Positions 51,816 through 64,000 of a DNA stretch of 64,000 bases are shown piece after piece. Under the pieces are notes generated by a model. The model was not told where the DNA came from, made no database searches, and saw only the letters and a list, made by a program, of their open reading frames with translations. The stretch comes from Moringa oleifera (Eukaryota > Streptophyta > Magnoliopsida > Brassicales > Moringaceae). The DNA lies in assembly GCA_021397835.1 (NCBI GenBank), contig JAJFZO010000191.1, positions 129,001 to 193,000 on the forward strand, in the 5' to 3' direction. A program made the position numbers and the translations under genes. Numbering within the stretch: position 1 is the stretch's first letter; each line of letters begins with the position of its first letter.

Positions 51816-52749
51816 GCAATTTGTTTGTGTCTGCAAAATTGTTAGAGAGAAAGTAATTTTGTTAGTAAGTTAGAGGTAAAGTGTAAATGGGGTGCTTATC
51901 TTTTTCTTTGCTTTTGGTAAGTTTCCCTCACTGAGAAATAAGCATCTATTAACTGCAGTGGGAAAACCCTTTGTAAAAGAAAAAAAAAAAAAAAGGAAAG
52001 GAATTTCTTTTTGTTGATGAGAGATTCTTGTTTTCCATGGTAATTGGGAAGTTTGGGTAGCAGAACCAGGGAGCATCTGAAATGCAGGTAGGAAAATGGA
52101 GGTGGAGTGAGATAATATTGCATGAGCATAAAAACTGAAGGCTTTGTTACATGGTAATGGCTGTTGAATATAGTTCCATCTATGAACAACTAAAACCCCT
52201 CAACTAAGAATATGAAATCTGGTATTATTATTATTATTATTACTATAGGAAGCTTCTATAATTGGTGAATTGCTTAGGTCTATTAAGCTTTCACCCAGTA
52301 CCCCACAACCCAAGCAATACTTCCTCTCCCAAAATCCCACGCAGATTACAATCTTCATAAATGAAATTGCAAATTCTGTGTTGATTGATTTTCTCCATTT
52401 TTGGGGCATTTGACGCCTGTGAATTGATTACATGCATAGTTGTTACACTGACCTTTCTAAACCATCATGAATATATAGCAATCTTCACTGCTAATAACTC
52501 AAAAATTTGATTTTATGTTATCAAACCAGAGGATTGGCAATCCATCAACACTGTACAAACTGATTCAATGTCCATGTTTGTGATTCTGCGCCATCACTTC
52601 TAATCAAGGAATCTGCAAGCAGTAAAGATATTTAACCATTATCATAATCTGCAATCATAACCTGGTAACCAATAACATACTTGAACATCAGAGAATGAAT
52701 AAGAGGACGAAAACAAAGAATCACTAGACTAATTTCCCGAATTCAGTTG
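51816..52749. other. Convergent 3' flanks, simple repeats
   Basis: Spacer between two convergent genes. It holds an A16-type run (51980-51994) and an (ATT)n run (about 52223-52241). No coding exon recognised. Confidence 0.5.
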
Positions 52750-55700
52750 TCAGCTGTCATCCATATCATCACTTAAGTAATTGTCATCGCTGCCTTGCTC
52801 ATAGATCTGATATTCTCCATCACTGATATCAGCATCATGCATTTCATCGCCGCCAACTCTACTAGCTGGAAAACTACCAAACAGCTCTTGTAAATATGTT
52901 CTTGAGTTGTTCTCCATATCCAGATCTAAGCAACATATAGGAAATTTCATGCAGTAAAAAAATTTCACTTTGCACCCACAGACAAATATTCTTAGGGCTT
53001 GGATGAAAGAAAATTTGATTGTTTATCCCAGAAAAAAAAAAAAAAAAAACTTCAGGTTCTACTCTTGGCTAATTAGTGACATGATCTCTAAATTTAACAT
53101 ATGATGAGTTCCAGATTCTGTAACTAACTTTTCCAAGAAACTAGACCACTCTAAAAAAGATTTATGGCTAACTGACTGCAGTTGACAACCGTCATAAATG
53201 CCCTAAAATAAGTATCTTCAGCCTTCAGCCTGAAGTTACAGGGGACTACAATTCAATTTTGAAAAGGTGATGGAGGTTTTTACTAACCAATACCATCACT
53301 CCACTAATGCCAAGAGATTGACTACTCCTAACAAAATTAACTAGACTCTCTGAAGCCCCATGAAAACCAAACAAAACTTTTTATTAAGTCAGCCTGCTTG
53401 AGTAGAAAGCTTCAGATCTCAGGCTGTGATCTCCTTTTCATTGTATTAATCAAGCTGTGCATGTCAAGATCCTTGAACAATAACCATTTGACGTTTAGCT
53501 CAACACAAAAAGAGTTTAGGACTGATGCATTCGCTTATGGAACATTCTATAATGTTGCAATTGAATCAACCAAACCCCTCACCATGCCCCTTTCATTCGG
53601 TAGTATGCTGAATTAGCAAAGCTTCTTTGCTCAAGGTTAGCCTAACGAGTAGATGATCAATTTTGCTCTAGAGATGTAGGGTTTAGACAAAAGCACAGGA
53701 TAGGTATATTTTAAGGATACATGAATCCGACCGTAGAAAGATATCATCATCATCACCAGCCTGAAAATGTGAGAACAAGATATTAATAACACAATGACGC
53801 TGGAATAAAAATTAAGACACCAGTAACCATGTGTAATCTGTTGATCGGAACGTAAAAGTAGCAGACATATGATTACCAAATCAAGTGACTCATATGCATC
53901 TGGTTCCTCTTCATCCTCATCTAGCTCAATTTCATCTCCCTCATCACCATTAAGACTCTTGGGTTTCTCTTTGTCTTCATTGCCTATAAGCCCTGCATAT
54001 TTAAGTTAAATCAGTACATACATTAATGGCTGACCATACATGCAAGAGAGAATATCATAGTAGGTCTCATCAAAATTAAAAATGTGAAGATTACATGAGC
54101 TATCTACAACATTAAGCATGGGAGTCATAGAGCAATAGATCGGAACATATCAGACAACCAGCTTTTATCAAAATGCCAGCATAACAAGAATAGTAACTCA
54201 AAAAGAGAAACACAAAATCCACGTGTAGTTTTCTCAACCTCTATTGTTCTGTTGGCCCTCCTCTTGATCAGGTTTTAAGACATCTTTGTAAATGCAGGTC
54301 TTTTTTGATTTTTCAAAATCTTCCATGGTAGATTTCAAAATGTCTTCTGCACCAGTTTTAGGGTAAACTGATAGAAACCTGACTGCTACACGGAGTCTCA
54401 AGGTATCAAGCACACACTCTGAGAACCATCCCGTTTTGCCCTGCAAACTTGATAATATTAAACATTAAGGTCTGAAATATTATTATGTCACATTGATAAT
54501 TTGGTGTTTTGTATATATACATATATTAATGCAAGTTAAATTGAATTGAAAAGCACAACAGAAAGGTAGTAATCCATGTGCTTAAGATGTAAAAACAGGC
54601 ACATAGGCAGCATTCCCCTTGATGACAGGGAGATAGAAAGCAAGAAATAAAAGGGGAAAACAAAAAGTTGCAACAAGAAATTAAATTCACAGCCAAACAG
54701 ACAGAACATGAAAAGCTCACATTGCAAGATGTCTGCTTCAGAGACTTCTTTATCTCTTGCTGAACGTAATCATCATCAAGTTCAAATAGCTGCAAAAAGG
54801 TTTGGCATTTGAAAGGGAATACTCGAAATGCACACAAATCTTGCCATCTATGCCTTGATCTGGGTGAAGGGAAAACAATAAAGAGCAACCCATATATGAT
54901 ACTTGTCAGAACTAAATACAAGTAAACATGACCCACAAAAGATGGTTATAATATAAATCCCACTACAAAATAAATGAAGCAAGCTTTACATGTACTCTAT
55001 TGGGCTCATGTGCTGGGAGACATAACAGAAGTACTGCATGATGCAACCAGGAGTCAAAATAAGCTGGATAGGAGCCAGATCTAAATGGGCTCAGCTGTGT
55101 GTAAATGAGTTACTTTAATTAATACCTTAGTTCGGAAAATAAAATTGAGGATCAATTTCTTTTCCTGTTGATTTTGATAAAGGAAGCATGGAAACAGCAT
55201 GATAAAATCACATGGATCATCCACTTTTGATATTTTCAATCCATATGAGTTCACCATTCAAATTTCACTGGTAGCATCTAATATTTTCCATTTACATAGT
55301 TGAAATAAACAGAGAAAAAGAAAAAGGAACTAATAAATGCTAGGAAGAAAGAAAACGAATACAGCTTTCAAAATGGATTTGTAAGTTTTCTCCTCATAAT
55401 GATTGGTAAATATAAAAAGAAAGAAACAAGCTGAATTTTCCGAGTGACCTTACTAAAGAGTCCACAAAGTTCTTCAAGTATATCAAACAATTAACTTTCA
55501 AATTCTAGCATCTTAAAAAGAGTGAGTCTTAAAAAGATCTTACTCATTAGTTGGATTAGCATCACAGTAGCTTCGTAATTCTTTTGGTACTCGAAATTCA
55601 GTTCTTTGGTATCTGCCAAAGAAAATTATGAAACATTAAGAAAGTAAAGATTGCAAATAATTCTAATCCGGATAAACATTTATCTAATATTGCATACGAC

Positions 55701-58700
55701 AAACAAGATGAGGAGGTAGGAAGGAGCACTTCTTTAATTTACTGGATCTTTTTTCTCAGTGACAAATATGCAACTGCTTCATTATTATTGTCAATAAATC
55801 AGATTCGACATGATTTGCATTTTCTCCACCAATGTTTTCTAATTCTGATCAGTACCTAAAGTATCACAATGGAAACAAAGACCGGTATTCTAACAGGCAC
55901 ACCACTATCACGATTTACTATATGCACCATTGTTCATTGCTTCATAGACAAACTTGTCTCACTCTAAAAATGGTGTTCTTTCTATGCCTTTTGTATAACA
56001 ACTCAGGTCCAAATTTCTGGTCTCTTCTCATTTAGGTGAAGAAAGGATGAAAGTTAGTTAGAGTAATTCAACAAAAGAAAGTCATTATTTAGTTAGAAGT
56101 CCCACATGCGAGAATCAGGATCTTGCCGAGGATCATATCCTTTTCTAATCCAGAACCTGAGAAACGGTCCGTTGGAGAAGTAGTATGCAACTCTGAGCAG
56201 AAGCCTTTAAGACCAAATAAAAGCAAGAACAACACATGCTATTAGAATCTATATAAGTATCAGAAAACTGTAAATCAAGTGACCTGAACTAGCTTGACAG
56301 GATGAGAGCAAGTTTACAGGGAAATCACCTTATTAGCATTTGATGACTAAATTTGAGACCTTTATCAAGCAAGTGTTGAGTAAGTGATTCCTTGGGCCAT
56401 ATAGGTCGTTCATCAAACAAGTTAGATACAGCCACTTGCCATTTCCATTGCTCTGAGCCTTCAATTATGAATTCCTCCCAATTTACTTTCTTGGGGATCT
56501 GTATGACTGCTAAGGGGAACAGGAACAAAATAAAAAGAAACTGCAAAGGATTTTATGAAGAGATCTTTCAGTTTCCATTTTACAAGAGTTAAAAACCTTT
56601 TTGGTAGTATCTTCTAAAGTTGCTTAATGATTCTCTTTGCTTGTGACAACACCAATATGAAAAAAACTTTCCTTTCTTTGCATAAGTAGTTTGTTAAAGG
56701 GCATAGATATTCGAAATGTCATTCAAAATCTTCGAAATGTCATTCATGATTTTGCCAATTCCAAGATCAATAAATAACGACAAAATTTATTATATTCTTT
56801 TGAAAGAGCCTGGCAAATGTGAAACAAGACAGTCCATAAACTCCAACATCCTTAAAATCAGTCAGGTGGCATCAATTCAAACTAATACAAGAAATTTCAA
56901 ATCAAGTTTCAGAAAAATGTCATTACACAGTTGAGTATCAAGCCTCCCCCAGATTGCAGGTGTCATCAGAGGGGTTATTGAAGAAATTTTTGCTTAATGG
57001 TATCATTTTGGCAAAAGCCCCTTCAGTTGTGATGATTGAAGACACAACCCAGTCAATTTTATTATCAACTTGAACTTGGCCTGTTTATTATCTAGGCTTT
57101 AATTTGACATTGCAGTTTGATTGAAACATAGGCCACTAAGGCAAGAGGAAAGGATAATAAACTTTATGGGTGAGGAATAGTAAATGCAGGTAATCATACT
57201 TGCAATGGCCTGATGAGAATATGATCACAAATAAGATGCCAGCAGCAAACAAGTTTTCACTTATTGGAAAGCAAAAAGACCAGATCAGGTAGCGAAGCCA
57301 ACTCGTTATCAGGATATCCTTAACATTAAAACCGATTGCAAGTCCAGGCCCAATATCCATCTGCACAGAAGGAGACCAAAATTGTCAATTTATTACATAC
57401 GCTCAGTAATATTTAACAAGATGCACCAGAAGGAGAGAACAGTATGTAATACTTTGATATGTAGAATATCTTTTGATAAGAACTTTCATATGTAGAATAT
57501 TGGAATTCAGCATAATATATAGGCGTTTTCATTTTTTTTTCCCCCCTTGAACATTGGCAAGTGAACGCATGCACCCATGAGAAACTACGGTTGCAGACTT
57601 GCTCTCTTTCCCTTTTGGGCCAATGTGTCACTAGATTCAATGACTTTTGGCAAGATATAGGTTAAAATAATATTCTCTAGTTTCACCAGGGAACTACAGT
57701 CACATAGTTTGAAAAGTTTTGATCAAAATCAGAAACTTGAGAAGAAATATTTATTTTTGACATAAACAAACCAAGCAGGAAAGACAGATGGGTCCACTTC
57801 AACATTGATAGGCATTTCAAGCTTAGTTAAGAAAGGAACAGCATGGAACCAATCCAGATAAAGGTGTAAAACCCAATCATGAATGCCACTATTTCAGCCA
57901 ACTTTAGCAGAGGGCAGAAATAGCCCGTCCACACAGATTTACAAGTAGCTTGCAAATAGTTTACTCAATGTTAGTATGAAGCTGAGAGAATCTTGGCTCC
58001 ACAGAAATGTCTTTCAACATATCAAGTAGACTGATCAAATTATAAACATTCTACAAAACCAAGTGTCAGTTGCAGGACATTCAGTTTCCTTATGATGAAA
58101 ATATGTATTCTGCCTAAACTGAGTCATCTTTCACATCTATAGCTACAAAAGTCATGAGGCCATAAAATTATCTCGAGTGTTTGACCCAGCAATGATTCCA
58201 AAGCAGATAAAAGATGTTGCAACACCATATGCACACAATTGAATGCCCTTTTCTGTGACAGTAAAATTTTATAGCATTCCCTTCTACATTCTGAACATTT
58301 TCCTGCCTTTATTTCTTAATTAGGCTAAATGATAGACCAAAACTTGACTTAATGCCTTCCAAACAGATATGAATGCAAGAAAGATTGTTTGGGAAGTCAT
58401 CTCAATTCACATTTAACTGCACAAAATGAAGCCCTAAAATTTCTTTGGAACTTTTCAACTAATCAACCGTAAGTCCATATCATCTAGAGACCAACATATC
58501 CAATGTTTCTTTCCCAACAAACATTTTATAAACTACTCTCTTACAATGCCAAAGAATGCAAATAAAATTACTTCTGGAAAAAAAAAAATTCTTGTAGGCA
58601 ACTCTTAGTGGCAAATACCAGTGTCTTTTCTACCACAGATTGAGGAAGCCTAAAATTTTCCATCATGTGTATTAACTGTAAAGGCACTAAGGGGGTGTCA

Positions 58701-60396
58701 TCCATTTACATAAAGTTAGTTTTACTTAGAGTTGAAGACATGTATAGACTCTAACCTCCTTATTTACAGGGAAAACAAAAACAATCCTGTTCTCCAGAAT
58801 TTTACAGGATGAGTCCATCTACTCCTAACAACTGTAAAGTGTGTTTTCACCCCTTCAAAAGCCCTCCTATTCTTGTCCCCGTGCTAACCAAAATATAAGG
58901 AGAGGAATCAATGCAGTGAACTTTCTTCTTCGTTTGACAGCTTTAATACCTCACTAGGCCTTTAATTCAGCAGCCACCAGCCTTAGACCACCCACTCCTG
59001 CCCCATCAAAGCAAGCATACCCTCTCAAATTTGTCTAAACCATTTAGACCATAACAACATATGATCCACTGTTTCAATCCGCTCTTTGCACAAAAAACAT
59101 CTATTGGCTAGATCTACTCCACTCTTTTGTAAGTTGAAAGCCACATTTAGAAGTGACTCACCTTCCAAATTAACTTCCATGACAACCCCTCCTCCTCCTC
59201 ATTATTACAGGCAGCCACAATTTCCTTGAAGAAAGCTGAGAACTTTCCCCATCTCCCCTCCAACGACTGCATCTTCCCTACCGAAATCTTGTTTTTGGGC
59301 ATAAATTTGTTCAAAAAACTACCCAATGATCCCAATTTCCCAATCATGTGCTTTCCTCCTAAATCCAACATCCCTACATATTCACCCCTCTTGTGATGAA
59401 ATATACTCACCCGCTCATGCATCTTTATTACATGCAAGCCGCTAGATTCTTGAAAAGACCTCCATAAGGGGTTTATCCCTGCACCACTATTCTTAACAAA
59501 AATTTATGGTGCCTCTCCTTCCAACTTTGTAACCTATTAGTGGTTTGAAGTCCTTTCAATCCTTTCCAATCGCCGTCCATACTCTGGGATCATAGTTCTA
59601 TCTTGTCAGCAACATCACCCATCCACCTTCCTTTACCATATTTTGCTCCTACTACCCTTATCCAAAAGCTTGTCTTCTCTACCATGAACCTCCTAAACTA
59701 TTTTCCTAATAGAACCTTGTTAAAGCATTAGAGAGACTTAATCCAAGTACCCCCATTATGGATTGGTTGTTTAACAATCTCCCTGCTTACAAGATGATAT
59801 TCAAATTCGTTACCCATGCTTCCCCATAGGATTCTCCTTTGTAATTGCTACAATTCTAGTGCAGCCATTCTACGAATTGGAAACAACGACATGCATACAC
59901 TGAAGAACTTGAAAGATTACTCCTTACTAGTGTAAGTCTCCTCCATTTGATAGATGTCGTCTCTTTCAACCAGCTGGCTATTTCTTAAATCTCTCCGCCA
60001 TAGGATTCTATATTGATGGTTCCTTGATTTAATGCCCAAGGGCAGCCCTAGGTACTGTATAAGAAGCTTCCCCAACTTGCAACCCATCACTCTAGCAGGT
60101 AGATCTCTATCCACTCCTTCATCGATAAGGATAAGCTCACCTTCCTTAGTTAATCTTCAAGGCAGACATCGCTTCAAAGTGAAGATGCATGCTCCTCAAG
60201 TTTCACTTCACAAAATAGGAAGGTCCCATCAGTAAATAAAAGATGTGACACTTCCACCTCCTATTGCACCCTCTGCACTCTGCACCCTCTCTTAAGCCCA
60301 TTTTGCACCGCTCTATCATTTTATTCAGAGCTTCTATCGCCAAATGAATAAAAATGACTAGAGTAGGTCTCTTTGCCTTAGACCTCTAGAAGGAAG

Positions 60397-60429
<33 letters not shown>

Positions 60430-63400
60430 AAAGAGAACTTGATAGGCCTCCATTTACCAAAGTAAAGAATGATGCGTTGATATACATCTTTCGATCCAAA
60501 TACATCATTGGCCTCCGCATCCCACCTTCCTTAACATGTAATATATATATATAAGAGAACTTGATAGGTCTCCATTCACCAAAGTAAAGAATGATACGTT
60601 GATATACATCTTCCGATCAAAATACATCATTGGTCTCTGCGTCCCACCTTCCTTAACATGTATAAAAACGAATTACTAAGCCACATGGTTATATGCTTTC
60701 TCCATATCCAATTTACAAATGACACCTTCCTCTTGTTTTCGGAGTTGTTGATTTATCACATCATTTGCAATCAAAGTCATATGAGGAATTTGCCTCCCTC
60801 TAGCAAAAGCATTTTGGTTTGGGCTAATCACATTTGCCACCACCTCCTTCAACCAGTAGGACTTTAGAAATGAGCTTATATACACCTCTAGAAAGCAAAG
60901 TAGTCATTGCAAGAACTTCGAGGAGAGTGCAGATCGCAAGGTCAAAACCCTGCGGCATAGAATCAACTTAAAATACCAAATACAAGAACAGGAACCATCA
61001 TAACCAAGTTCTTCTGAATGGTCATCTATGAATCAACTGAATAAACCTATCACCCTATTAAACTGATACAGCTAGAGATAATATATGCTTCATGGTCAGC
61101 TTTTGATGACAACAGAACATATTTCCTAGCTAATAGAAGAACATATTTAACATATAATTTTACTCAACATTAAATGTAATTCGTAAGTCCACAATATAAA
61201 TGTAAATCATTTCTTCAATACCTCATAACAATTTTGTGCCACTCCTTCTTGTTTCCTTTTTGAACTCAAAATGGCTGATGGTCTTAACCTGAGTACAAAA
61301 TCAATAAAAATCCAAATTGATTAAAGAAATTTTTATTTCAATAACCTAAGAAATTGGCATGCTACAAAGTTGTCTTCGAGATGCCAACAGATAATTACCA
61401 CAGGTACTACGATAATAACTTTATAGATGTATGCACACATAATAACTGTACTATGTCTCCCTGTCATATATCCACTGCCCTCAAGATATATGTCTGTCTC
61501 TAGGATGCTATGCACATACTCTTAATTAGAGTCATTATTGAAAATGAAAAAAACCATAACAAAGAGAAAGCTCTTTGTGCAAACATCTATCAACAAAGAT
61601 ATATCCATCATAACCAAAAGAGAAAAAGTCAAGTGTCTAACACTAAATTTTCGGGCAGATCCTTGGGTGCAAAAAGCGGGGGCAATAACATCATCACATC
61701 CTCTTGATCCAAATCCATGAGACAACCTTCTTCAATCAAATATCGAAGAGAAGAATTATTAATTTTGTGAAAAGTTGAGTTTGCAATCATATTTCCATTT
61801 CCATGTGGTAGAAAACATGAAATACAGAAGACTTCACCAGCAAGTGGCTCCTCCATCACCACAGAATTTCTCTTTGTCTCCCGAGCAACATCCGCATGAA
61901 CAGCAATAACATGCTGATAGTCAGCCATTCCTTCACATATTGTGAAAACAACGAAAAATCAATTCAATTGCTTGCATAGAAAATCTGGGGCATGTGGGAA
62001 GAAATATTTAACAAATCAATTCTAACCATCAAAATGATAAGCTTCAGAGACTTGTGCAACAATTTCAGCACACAAGTTCATTTGACCTTCTTCTTGTAAT
62101 TGTGCTTGAATCTCTTTACCACCAGCAACGCTTCCAGGTTGACTTAGCAGTTGCTGACTTCCCAAATTAGTTCCTCCTGTTCTGTTGCAAGCTTCTGCAC
62201 GTCGGCTGTCACAAGACTTCCTTTGAGATATTTTTAGCAGGAAGCAATTACAGGGACGAAGCTCCCCAAATGCAGGATGAGAATACGGGTCTTCCGGGCG
62301 GAAACGGAGCTCAAGTTTGGTTTGCTGAGAGCTACGGACCTGTAAGACAAGCCCGGCAATAAATGAACAACACTAAGAAGCAAAGTATGTGCACGACAAA
62401 GATTTACTTAGAGCAAGAACGAATAGAATAAAGGAGTAGAAATGCCCTCCAATAAGAATGGCTAAAAACTTGGAAATAAGGAGCTTAATGCCTAAAAGAA
62501 TTTAGGATTTTGAAAATCAAAATTCCTACAGTAAATGCAGTTGGAAGTAAACCCTGTGTCTACGGTTTCACAAGAAGTATATGGTCTACTATTTGAGCTG
62601 AAAAGGTAATGGCACACTTCATACTTCCCTGGTCTATTGTAATAAGGTACATTTTTCATTATTTCCTAACAATATTCCAAACCTAAAATTTCTTCTTCTT
62701 TTTTTCTCCCAAAATTAGGTTTTTTGTGCCTAAATTCCTTGTTGATCAACAAATTTGTTCTAAGCAGATCCACTCATGTTGTTGATGGGCCATAGTTGAT
62801 TCACGGCCACTATTAACAAAAGTTTTCACCCCCATTGAAGTGAAGAACAAATTCATTAAGTGAGGATAATGTGCATTATCAAGCTGCTTGTAACTGCTCA
62901 AGTTCAAGCTCATAAATACATCCCTCTTTCCATCTAAAAAGGAGGCACGAGGCCTTTTGCAGTTGCCATAATGTGACTGTCCATACCAAGAAAAGGAAAA
63001 AAGAAATAAATAAACAGCATCAAAAAATTGAGAAATATTTCTGTTGGTTTTTTTTATGTGGATTTGTTAGGTTTTTGAGAGGAGAGGAAGAATAAGAGAT
63101 ATAACTCTTAAAACTTGAAATTGCTTTGAATGACTTGCAAAGACTTACTTTGTTACATTGATAGAGGTCTTATTTATAGAGGAAAAAAAAAAAACAACAG
63201 TTTCATAGGCAATAAGGAAAAATATAATCAAACAAGTAGTTGGATCTTCATGAACTTTCTTTCCTACAAGAGAAAGGAAATTATACAAACAGAAAAACAA
63301 GTTTCCGCATCAAATTCCAATTAAAATAGTACAAAAATGTAGAACTTACCAAAACAGAGAAGCGAATCATTAATAATCTCTTGCAGTATAAGAAAAACCC

Positions 63401-63941
63401 AAGGAACCCAGATCAAATTCTTTTAACTGGATTGTTGATGAAAACACTAATGCCAAGAGCTTACAATTGGTTTCTTGATAAAGTCATATTCAAGGGACCA
63501 TAGGCTCCCATTTGAGAATACCTTGACTATAGTCATTGACACAATTACATGCTTTGTCAATCCATAACCAAACGAATAAAGCAACTACAAATTACATAGA
63601 CACAACCAACATGATAAATACCCAAATGTTTGATTTGATTTAATTTTTTGCTGAGAAAGTATTTGATTTGATACCAAATATGAGATTAGCATTTGATTTG
63701 ATCTAAACATTGGCACAAAGTGAGAAAAGAAATCAAGAATAATGTAACATGAAAAAGTTTAGCAAGAAAGGGGAAGAAGAAAATATGAGAAATTATTTGT
63801 ACTTACCTTTATAATACCTTCGGCTCCTCCAAGGGTCTCAACAGCACGAGTCATTGATAAAGGGTACCCTGGATAGAGCACCGCAAACACCTCCTCTTGT
63901 GGTAAGATACCTGACACCTTTCCCTCTTTTATCACCACCAT
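52750..63941 (-). CDS. TFIIIC subunit 5 (GTF3C5/tau95-like), 13 exons
   Basis: Minus-strand exons: 63941-63807, 62339-62027, 61930-61642, 61288-61222, 57360-57318, 56500-56329, 56204-56106, 55612-55544, 54859-54721, 54440-54239, 53992-53877, 53760-53721, 52925-52750; 619 residues, phase kept throughout. TFIIIC binds the A and B boxes of tRNA genes and recruits RNA polymerase III; this subunit works in the tau A subcomplex in the nucleus. N-terminal tau95 domain: YPGYPLSMTRAVETLGG and LELRFRPEDPYSHP. Middle: LPPLFAPKDLPENLVLRPSA and NCYEMDIGPGLAIGFNVK. DNA-binding-like part: KKVNWEEFI, RPIWPKESLTQHLLDKGLK, YYFSNGPFLRFWIRKGYDPR, FRVPKELRSYCDANP, WQDLCAFRVFPFKCQTFLQLFEL. Acidic C-terminal tail (GDEIELDEDEEEPDAYES, DDNYLSDDMDDS). 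The intron 57317-56501 fits a U12-type AT-AC intron; the intron 61221-57361 (3.9 kb) carries a LINE. Arabidopsis counterparts are At3g49410/At5g24450. Confidence 0.93.
56501..57317 (-). other. Probable U12-type AT-AC intron in the TFIIIC subunit 5 gene
   Basis: The 817-nt intron begins ATATCCTGA (consensus ATATCCTTT) and ends CATAC, with a branch-like CCCCTTAGC ending 8 bases before the end (consensus TTCCTTRAC). Splicing AAG-G|AT...AC|AG-ATC gives FNVKEIPKKVNW, keeps phase, and matches family length. The only GT-AG alternative I can find (AAT|GTTAAG to CAG|ATC) would delete the conserved VKE. Confidence 0.75.
60397..60429. repeat. (AT)n microsatellite
   Basis: Nearly perfect AT run bordering the left copy of the tandem duplication; a shorter AT run (60540-60552) separates the two copies, suggesting that slippage or unequal exchange between AT tracts made the duplication. 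Confidence 0.9.
60432..60665. repeat. Tandem duplication, about 122-bp period, inside LINE 2
   Basis: Unit 1 at 60432-60541 and unit 2 at 60554-60663 are the same ~110-bp RT-derived sequence (starting AGAGAACTTGATAGG, ending TTAACATGTA) plus an AT spacer, differing at about 8-10 sites. The divergence shows it is not a recent assembly duplication. Confidence 0.93.
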
Positions 63942-64000
63942 TGTTCCTATGTATCACATGCATAAACATACAGATAAATATATATGAAGAAGAAAAGAGA
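63942..64000. other. Upstream edge of the TFIIIC gene
   Basis: 59 bases upstream of the minus-strand ATG at 63941, to the window edge. Too short to tell leader from promoter; an upstream 5' UTR exon outside the window is possible. Confidence 0.4.

Larger units (their letters stand above)
58650..60890 (-). mobile_element. 5'-truncated LINE inside a TFIIIC intron
   Basis: Same orientation as the host gene (minus). From high to low coordinates: reverse-transcriptase start (60885-60676, NQNAFARGRQIPHM and CKLDMEKAYNHVA), a mid-RT piece (60114-59917, LIQYLGLPLGIK), the zf-RVT region (59437-59147) and the C-terminal NRRAFEGV-type end (about 58900-58866). Sequence near 58700 resembles the 3' UTR of LINE 1 (GGATGACACCCCCTTAGTGCC against GGAGGCATCCCCTTGGTGCC). 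No endonuclease part was found, so it is 5'-truncated. Many stops; an internal 122-bp tandem duplication is present. Exact ends and a target-site duplication were not determined. Confidence 0.85.

Overview
The window is ordinary nuclear chromosome from a eudicot plant. The genes have many GT-AG introns, AT-rich introns and spacers, chloroplast and mitochondrial targeting proteins, and decayed plant L1-type LINEs. Protein style and LINE type are compatible with grapevine (Vitis), but that species guess is inference. Twelve genes can be supported. For every multi-exon gene I joined exons by hand and checked that reading phase is kept from ATG to stop; the one exception carries a 1-nt frameshift.

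Layout, + strand unless noted: PARG-type poly(ADP-ribose) glycohydrolase (918-6399); MRL7/MRL7L chloroplast thioredoxin-fold protein (7363-10020); intronless organellar mTERF (10767-12290); small secreted Cys-rich protein (13185-13940, -); small conserved plant protein (15486-15830, -); large intronless unknown nuclear-like protein (18315-20513, -); uridine nucleosidase URH1 (21210-24290); inositol 1,3,4-trisphosphate 5/6-kinase ITPK4 (25032-32009); La-related protein LARP6B (32635-38150); outer envelope pore protein OEP37 (39150-43620); a plastid-type conserved unknown, At2g43945-like, with a frameshift (44374-51815); and TFIIIC subunit 5 (52750-63941, -), convergent with the previous gene.

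There is no operon-like cooperation. What ties the genes together is ancestry: from memory, the mTERF, small protein, unknown protein, ITPK4, LARP6B, OEP37 and At2g43945-like genes follow one Arabidopsis chromosome 2 block (about At2g44020 down to At2g43945), and PARG plus MRL7L follow another (about At2g31870/At2g31840).

Accessory DNA is concentrated in the right third. Two dead LINEs sit in introns, each in the same orientation as its host gene (47421-50807 in the At2g43945-like gene, about 58650-60890 in the TFIIIC gene).

The most notable observations are: a likely U12-type AT-AC intron in the TFIIIC subunit 5 gene; a 68-nt C homopolymer in the PARG intron that splits the catalytic signature; a single-base frameshift in the At2g43945-like gene; and a two-phase 7-nt minisatellite after URH1. 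I found no evidence of an undescribed multi-gene system.
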